Source: Gammaproteobacteria bacterium | Lineage (GTDB): Bacteria; Pseudomonadota; Gammaproteobacteria; Eutrophobiales; Eutrophobiaceae | Length of the DNA: 11,123 nucleotides | Assembly: GCA_018676275.1 (NCBI GenBank) | Contig: JABHFC010000077.1 | Span: 1-11,123 of the forward strand | Direction: 5' to 3' | In this document: positions 7,731-11,123 of the stretch, one piece after another | Numbering within the stretch: the first letter of the stretch is position 1 | How the letters are laid out: every line of letters begins with the position of its first letter | Notes under the pieces: model-generated | Database searches by the model: none | What the model was told of the DNA's origin: nothing | What the model saw: only the letters and a program-made list of their open reading frames with translations | Made by a program: the position numbers and the translations under genes

Positions 7731-9026
7731 ATGCTCGTTACTCTAAAAGCGCTTGGTTGTCGACTCAATGAGGCTGAACTCGAAAGTTGGAGTAATGACT
7801 TTCAGTCTCTTGGTTACTCGATCACAAATAAAACAGAAATAGCTGACATAGTTGTTGTCAATACATGTGCTGTCACTCAGGAAGCTGTTAAAAAGTCACG
7901 TCAATTGATTCGTAAATCTCATCGGATTAATCCAAAAGCAAAACTTATAGTCAGCGGTTGCTATTCCAGTCTCAATCCTGAAATCACAAACGAAATAGAA
8001 ACGATTGATTTGGTAGTAGCTAACAAGAACAAGGATAAACTTGCGCAAATTGTAAATGACGAAATAAACCTGGAAGCGATGCCCAGCATAGCTACAGAGC
8101 CTGGGGAATCTGCTTTATTCGCCCGCGGGCGTAATCGGGCTTTTATAAAAGTACAGGATGGATGTCGCTATCGATGCACCTTTTGTATTGTAACAATCGC
8201 TCGGGGTGATGAACGCAGCAAAGCTGTGAGCGACATCGTTAATGAAATTAATACTCTGCATCAACAAGGAATACAGGAAGCCATACTAACGGGTGTTCAT
8301 ATTGGCGGTTATGGCAGTGATATCGAAAGTAATTTATACACCTTGATTAAAACCATACTGGCTGAGACAGATATACCCCGGCTTCGTCTTGGTTCTGTTG
8401 AACCCTGGGATCTTGGTGAGAATTTTTTCGAACTTTTTGCCAACCCTCGTTTTATGCCTCACCTCCATCTACCTCTGCAAAGTGGTAGTGATTCAGTTTT
8501 ACGTCGAATGGCAAGGCGTTGCAAAACTGATGATTTTAGCCGGCTATTAATAAAGGCTTGCTCCTCTATTGCAGATTTTAATGTGACCACAGATATTATT
8601 GTCGGTTTTCCGGGAGAAAGTGACGAAGAGTGGGAAGAAAATCTCACATTTGTTGAGAGTTGTAAGTTCTCTCATATTCATATTTTCCCTTATTCTCCCC
8701 GCCAGGGAACTCGAGCGGCAAGCATGCCGGATCAGCTGGATCTGATCACAAAAAAAACGCGAACCCGACAATTGCACCAGCTCGCTAATGAAATGAGAAT
8801 TGAAATACTTAAGAAATACGTTGGTCGCGACTTTCCAGTTCTATTCGAAAATCATATAAAACAAACAGAAGATGGCAGGCAAAGCTATTTCGCTTATACA
8901 CCCAACTACCTCAAAGTGAAATATGTTTGGAATGAAGAATTATCGTTAAAGAACCAGATTCATCATGTAAAACTAAGCGGCTACGATGAGCAGGCATCAC
9001 ATATGCTAGCTACATCATTTGCATAA
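7731..9026 (+). CDS. mtaB: tRNA (t6A37-C2)-methylthiotransferase, MtaB type
   Basis: This radical-SAM enzyme adds a methylthio group to N6-threonylcarbamoyl-adenosine 37, next to the anticodon of ANN-reading tRNAs, making ms2t6A. The 431-residue protein has the three-part layout of the methylthiotransferases. An N-terminal domain holds cluster cysteines C10 (ALGCRLNEAELE), C46 (NTCAVTQEAVKKSRQ) and C77 (SGCYSS). The radical-SAM core has CRYRCTFC (C145, C149, C152), plus LRLGSVEPWDL, HLPLQSGSDSVLRRMARR and TTDIIVGFPGESDEEW. The C-terminal TRAM-like domain covers about 365-430 (VLFE, YFAYTPNYLKVKY). GCRLNEAELE and RMARRC favour MtaB (YqeV) over MiaB, which normally reads GCQMN, and over RimO. 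The ATG at 7731 fits the family start, though no Shine-Dalgarno is present. It converges on the minus-strand orphan gene with only 36 bases between them, including a small hairpin. Confidence 0.9.
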   Translation: MLVTLKALGCRLNEAELESWSNDFQSLGYSITNKTEIADIVVVNTCAVTQEAVKKSRQLIRKSHRINPKAKLIVSGCYSSLNPEITNEIETIDLVVANKNKDKLAQIVNDEINLEAMPSIATEPGESALFARGRNRAFIKVQDGCRYRCTFCIVTIARGDERSKAVSDIVNEINTLHQQGIQEAILTGVHIGGYGSDIESNLYTLIKTILAETDIPRLRLGSVEPWDLGENFFELFANPRFMPHLHLPLQSGSDSVLRRMARRCKTDDFSRLLIKACSSIADFNVTTDIIVGFPGESDEEWEENLTFVESCKFSHIHIFPYSPRQGTRAASMPDQLDLITKKTRTRQLHQLANEMRIEILKKYVGRDFPVLFENHIKQTEDGRQSYFAYTPNYLKVKYVWNEELSLKNQIHHVKLSGYDEQASHMLATSFA

Positions 9027-9046
9027 TCAAATAATACTTCACAATA

Positions 9047-9062
9047 AAGCGATAATACGCTT
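9047..9062. terminator. Small hairpin between convergent mtaB and orphan gene
   Basis: AAGCG (9047-9051) and CGCTT (9058-9062) form a perfect 5-base-pair stem around an ATAATA loop. It fills the end of the 36-base gap between the mtaB stop and the stop of the minus-strand gene. On the plus strand it is followed by CTAATTTTC and on the minus strand by TATTGT, both poor U-tracts. It could be a weak bidirectional terminator, judged mainly by position. Confidence 0.35.
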
Positions 9063-9563
9063 CTAATTTTCTTTAGTTTTTGACGTAATCAGAATTTTTT
9101 CAATTTCATTAAGATCTTCATGCATTGCAGTTGTTTTTTTTAACTCAATATAAATCTCTTCTTCTTCGAAATAGGCACCTAACATCGCCGGATTTTTAAG
9201 ATAAGCATATGCCTGCCGCATATTATTACTAACTAATGCAGCCTGCTCTTTCGGCAGTTCCATACCCCACATCTTTGACTTAAGTAAATTTGCCCGGGAT
9301 TTTAAATGCTTTCGCGACATTTCAAGTTTTACATATGCTTCTTGCATATTAATACGTCGGTTTTCATTGTTTGATTCTGTACCCAAGATATTCTCATCCT
9401 GATCCAGGCCATTATTAGTAAACCCTGATTTTTCTTCATTCAGATGGGATTGTTGCAAAGACTTACCCGCCTGATTTTCTACTTCACCAGATGGAGCCAA
9501 TATCAGGTAACTAATCACTAGTACCAGGATAAGTAAAGAAACCGTTATTACTGGAATTTTCAT
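9063..9563 (-). CDS. Membrane-anchored hypothetical protein
   Basis: I do not recognise this 166-residue protein. Residues 4-22 form one strong transmembrane or uncleaved signal-anchor helix (VITVSLLILVLVISYLILA) directly after MKIP. A polar, Asn/Glu/Gln-rich and probably disordered linker covers about 24-70. The remainder (about 72-160) is predicted by eye to be largely helical, with charged heptad-like patterning (QEAYVKLEMSRKHLKSRANLLKSKM and EEEEIYIELKKT, then LNEIEKIL). Landmarks are MWGMELPKEQAAL (98-110) and LKNPAMLGAYFEEEE (122-136). One N-terminal helix followed by a long hydrophilic part suggests a periplasmic domain tethered to the inner membrane. The ATG at 9563 has only a weak ribosome site. 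It stands alone between mtaB (convergent) and the AT-rich interval. Codon use and protein-like composition make it a probable real gene; no function can be given. Confidence 0.65.
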   Translation of the reverse strand: MKIPVITVSLLILVLVISYLILAPSGEVENQAGKSLQQSHLNEEKSGFTNNGLDQDENILGTESNNENRRINMQEAYVKLEMSRKHLKSRANLLKSKMWGMELPKEQAALVSNNMRQAYAYLKNPAMLGAYFEEEEIYIELKKTTAMHEDLNEIEKILITSKTKEN

Positions 9564-9617
9564 GTTTATACCAAGCTCGCTGTCGCCGGAAAATTATTTA
9601 TGCATTTGTTTAGACAA

Positions 9618-9644
9618 ATTATAGCTATATCCATGCACAAGCAA
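9618..9644 (-). promoter_or_regulatory. Possible promoter for the membrane-anchored orphan gene
   Basis: On the minus strand a TATAAT (plus-strand positions 9618-9623) lies about 55 bases before the ATG at 9563. A TTGCTT (9639-9644) precedes it with a 15-base spacer, slightly short. A perfect TTGACA (9650-9655) also occurs but is 26 bases from the -10. The -10 is the supported part; the -35 choice is uncertain. Confidence 0.3.
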
Positions 9645-9698
9645 AATGTTGTCAACCAGTTTCCATTAAGAACGTTATAAATAATCAGGAATATAACT

Positions 9699-9706
9699 AA
9701 AGAGGA
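9699..9706 (+). promoter_or_regulatory. Strong Shine-Dalgarno for the 31-codon frame
   Basis: AAAGAGGA ends six bases before the ATG at 9713, with GAGG at 9702-9705. Several long, certain genes here (prc, mtaB) have no such site, so its presence before a tiny frame is the main argument that the frame is translated. An ATG four bases earlier (9709) is in another frame and is less well spaced. Confidence 0.45.
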
Positions 9707-9712
9707 ATATGT

Positions 9713-9808
9713 ATGAAATTCAAAGCTTATATAAAGTACTGTCTTGTTTATGATGTTGTCATCTTGAGTGTCATCGGAACAATTAGTTTTTGTCTGCTCA
9801 TCATATGA
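9713..9808 (+). CDS. Candidate small hydrophobic membrane peptide (31 aa)
   Basis: An ATG at 9713 opens a 31-codon frame ending in TGA at 9806-9808. It has the best-looking ribosome site in the window: AAAGAGGA at 9699-9706, with GAGG seven bases from the ATG. The peptide starts with basic residues (MKFKAYIKYC), then has one unbroken hydrophobic stretch (LVYDVVILSVIGTISFCLLII), enough to cross a membrane once. This layout is shared by many bacterial small membrane proteins, including subunits of respiratory complexes and type I toxins, but I recognise no specific family. A longer minus-strand frame overlaps it (9566-9811) but starts with TTG, lacks a ribosome site and has an odd, Cys-rich composition, so I favour this one. 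Such short frames can occur by chance in AT-rich DNA. Confidence 0.4.
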   Translation: MKFKAYIKYCLVYDVVILSVIGTISFCLLII

Positions 9809-9813
9809 CAAAA

Positions 9814-9825
9814 GGTCAATTGACC
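9814..9825. repeat. 12-bp perfect palindrome
   Basis: GGTCAATTGACC is exactly self-complementary. It begins five bases after the stop of the 31-codon frame. As RNA it could form only a 4-base-pair stem with an AATT loop and has no following U-tract on the plus strand, so a protein-binding site is at least as likely as a terminator. On the minus strand it is followed by TTTT. Confidence 0.5.
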
Positions 9826-10030
9826 AGCAAAAAATTAATATCTACAAGGTCTGCTTCATCCTCAGTCATTATTTCATTCTTACAAAATCTCAATGACTGA
9901 TCTTTTTGACCAGCTTTTGATGTTTTTAATATACGAGTAAGAGTTTTAAATCTTGCTGAGATATGGGAAAAATCATCTTCGAAATCTCTGACAAAATAAT
10001 ATTTGTACTTATATTTCAATATGTTATAAA

Positions 10031-10068
10031 TATAATGTAATTTTAGATCTCATATTTATTACATTATA
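10031..10068. repeat. 11-bp perfect inverted repeat upstream of the PilZ-like gene
   Basis: TATAATGTAAT (10031-10041) is exactly repeated in inverse as ATTACATTATA (10058-10068), with 16 bases between. The spacer contains the 6-base palindrome AGATCT. It lies about 100 bases before the PilZ-like ATG. The arms are AT-only apart from one G/C pair, so a transcript hairpin would be weak; an operator for a dimeric regulator is a reasonable inference. Confidence 0.5.
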
Positions 10069-10169
10069 AAGCCACTATAACTAACGGATTTATATAATAT
10101 TTTACTTGATTTAAATTAATATGTGTTCTAAAAGTAATACTGACTCTGATAATAACAAGGTAATTATCC

Positions 10170-10685
10170 ATGGGAAGTCAAAGACTTAAGCAGCATAAGA
10201 ATAAATTCACAAAACAGAAAACCGCCCTTCCCCATGCCATCGCAGGTAGGTCGACGCTGATTAGAGACGAACAAACCGGCTTCATTCATCACCCGGCCGG
10301 CTTTCCAATTGAATGTAAACGGCTCTGGTTTGGAGATCCGGACAAAACTGCGGAGCCTGGACAAAGCGATATAGGCTTGATCTTTGACTCTGAGAAATAC
10401 ATCAAACCCGGGGTAACAATTGAGGTTACGATTCCATTACGTAATGATTTTGAAAAATTTCGCGGCAAAGTAGTGCTTGTTCGTCACAACGGAGACTATT
10501 ACGAAATAGGTATCTGGTTGCGACGTCATTCCGATGCCAGTCGAGCACGCATCGTTGAACAAATATGTCACATTGAATCTTATCTAAAAGACAAGAAATT
10601 CAGAGAAGGCCCTTATGTAATTAATCGAGAACGGGCTGCCGAAGAATGGATCACTAAATACGCCAGTAGCGTTCCAAGCTTGTAG
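10170..10685 (+). CDS. PilZ-like domain protein with degenerate c-di-GMP motifs
   Basis: The 171-residue soluble protein resembles gammaproteobacterial PilZ-domain proteins. A basic N-terminus (1-30) leads to FIHHPAGFPIEC (38-49), at the position of the usual RHPxxxPIE. DIGLIFDSEKYIKPGVTIEVTIPL (67-90) and FRGKVVLVRHNGDYYEIGIWL (97-117) follow as the beta-barrel strands. A C-terminal helical extension includes RARIVEQICHIESYL (125-139) and RAAEEWITKYASSVP (155-169). PilZ domains bind cyclic di-GMP through RxxxR and (D/N)xSxxG. Here the expected RxxxR is missing (FIHH in its place) and the second motif appears shortened to SDIGL, so nucleotide binding is doubtful. The ATG at 10170 has an AAGG ribosome site nine bases upstream. 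It follows an AT-rich interval with an inverted repeat and converges on msrA with 27 bases between. No membrane segment is seen. Confidence 0.72.
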   Translation: MGSQRLKQHKNKFTKQKTALPHAIAGRSTLIRDEQTGFIHHPAGFPIECKRLWFGDPDKTAEPGQSDIGLIFDSEKYIKPGVTIEVTIPLRNDFEKFRGKVVLVRHNGDYYEIGIWLRRHSDASRARIVEQICHIESYLKDKKFREGPYVINRERAAEEWITKYASSVPSL

Positions 10686-10712
10686 ACACCAGTTCTAGCG
10701 ATTGAGTAGTAA

Positions 10713-11123
10713 TTAATCGACTTCGGAAAAGTTCACACCTGTACCACCCAGTCCGCAATAACCTGCCGGGTTCTTTGCCAGATACTGTTGATGGTAATCT
10801 TCAGCATAGTAAAATACAGGCGCTTCTAAAATTTCCGTGGTGATTCCTGTAAAACCTTCCTCATTTAATCTCAGCTGATACTCTTCACGGGAAATACCAG
10901 CCAGACGCATTTGTTCTGCATCATGCACATAAATACCTGAACGATATTGTGTGCCTACATCGTTTCCCTGTTGCATTCCCTGGGTTGGATTATGTGACTG
11001 CCAAAAATACTTGAGCAATTGTTCATAAGGGATGATATCTGGGTCATATATCACCAACACAACTTCATTATGACCGGTTTGGCCCGTGCAGACTTCCTCA
11101 TAAGTCGGGTTCCTGGTATAGCC
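10713..11123 (-). CDS. msrA: Peptide methionine sulfoxide reductase A, C-terminal part (5' end outside window)
   Basis: MsrA reduces methionine-S-sulfoxide in proteins, repairing oxidative damage. The frame is open to the right edge, and the residues before the TTG at 11060 (GYTRNPTYEEVCTGQTGHNEVV) are core MsrA sequence, so the true start and the catalytic GCFW-type cysteine lie beyond the window. Visible motifs are the above, then YFWQSHNPTQGMQQGNDVG and TQYRSGIYV (substrate pocket), ITTEI, FYYAEDYHQQYL, and the C-terminal KNPAGYCGLGGTGV, whose cysteine is in the position of the recycling (resolving) cysteine. The C-terminus is short (NFSEVD). It is the MsrA-only end with no fused MsrB visible, since the protein ends about ten residues after the GYCG motif. 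It converges on the PilZ-like gene. Confidence 0.96.
   Translation of the reverse strand, partial: GYTRNPTYEEVCTGQTGHNEVVLVIYDPDIIPYEQLLKYFWQSHNPTQGMQQGNDVGTQYRSGIYVHDAEQMRLAGISREEYQLRLNEEGFTGITTEILEAPVFYYAEDYHQQYLAKNPAGYCGLGGTGVNFSEVD

Larger units (their letters stand above)
9809..10169. other. AT-rich interval without a convincing gene
   Basis: These 361 bases separate the 31-codon frame from the PilZ-like gene and are clearly richer in A and T than the flanking genes. They hold a 12-base palindrome, an 11-base-pair inverted repeat (10031-10068) and several TATAAT-like hexamers (for example 10093-10098) without matching -35 elements. A minus-strand frame of 67 codons (9816-10019) begins with TTG and lacks a ribosome site, so it is not called. 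The interval probably carries the PilZ-gene promoter and its control sites. Confidence 0.5.

Noticed and set aside
8730..8757. GATCAG / CTGATC hairpin next to a run of eight A within mtaB as a slippage or terminator signal
   Set aside because: It lies inside a conserved, uninterrupted coding stretch; the A run encodes ordinary Thr-Lys-Lys codons and the family sequence continues in the same frame.
9604..9619. ATTTGT / ACAAAT inverted repeat upstream of the orphan gene as an operator
   Set aside because: Six-base AT-rich arms are expected by chance in this region, and nothing else supports a role.
9566..9811. 81-codon minus-strand frame ending just before the orphan gene
   Set aside because: It begins with TTG, has no ribosome site, has a Cys-rich patchwork composition and lies antisense to the better supported 31-codon frame.
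9816..10019. 67-codon minus-strand frame in the AT-rich interval
   Set aside because: It starts with TTG without a ribosome site, and no ATG or GTG is available upstream before the stop at 10050. The product looks partly protein-like, so it could be a small gene or remnant, but the support is too weak to call.

Overview
The window reads as ordinary chromosomal DNA of a gammaproteobacterium, moderately AT-rich by eye. The proteins that carry the taxonomic signal (an Aas-type acyl-ACP synthetase, a Tsp/Prc-type tail-specific protease, Apt, PilZ and MsrA) resemble gammaproteobacterial versions. I cannot name a genus. There are no insertion sequences, integrases, tRNA or rRNA genes or CRISPR arrays. 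Both ends cut a gene: aas continues off the left edge and msrA off the right.

Left part (1-3095): the C-terminal ligase domain of Aas (+) converges on a minus-strand pair. That pair is a Tag-family 3-methyladenine glycosylase-like gene followed, after about 60 bases, by an L-isoaspartyl protein methyltransferase with an apparent signal peptide. Middle part (3096-9026): five plus-strand genes, namely apt, an exported TPR protein, prc (periplasmic tail-specific protease), a class II-type deacetylase and mtaB (tRNA methylthiotransferase). Gaps are 90-200 bases, so these look like a series of small transcription units. Right part (9027-11123): a minus-strand membrane-anchored orphan protein, then a very AT-rich stretch of about 600 bases with a possible 31-codon membrane-peptide gene and two inverted repeats, then a PilZ-like gene (+) converging on msrA (-).

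Functionally the window is rich in maintenance and repair: isoaspartate repair (Pcm), methionine sulfoxide repair (MsrA), periplasmic proteolysis (Prc), lysophospholipid re-acylation (Aas), adenine salvage (Apt) and possibly alkylated-base repair (Tag-like). I see no obvious new multi-gene system. The best leads are the exported TPR protein directly upstream of prc, which recalls TPR adaptors of S41 proteases elsewhere; the AT-rich 9564-10169 interval with its candidate small membrane-peptide gene and an 11-base-pair inverted repeat ahead of the PilZ-like gene; and three family members with altered key positions or location (PilZ, Tag-like, exported Pcm).
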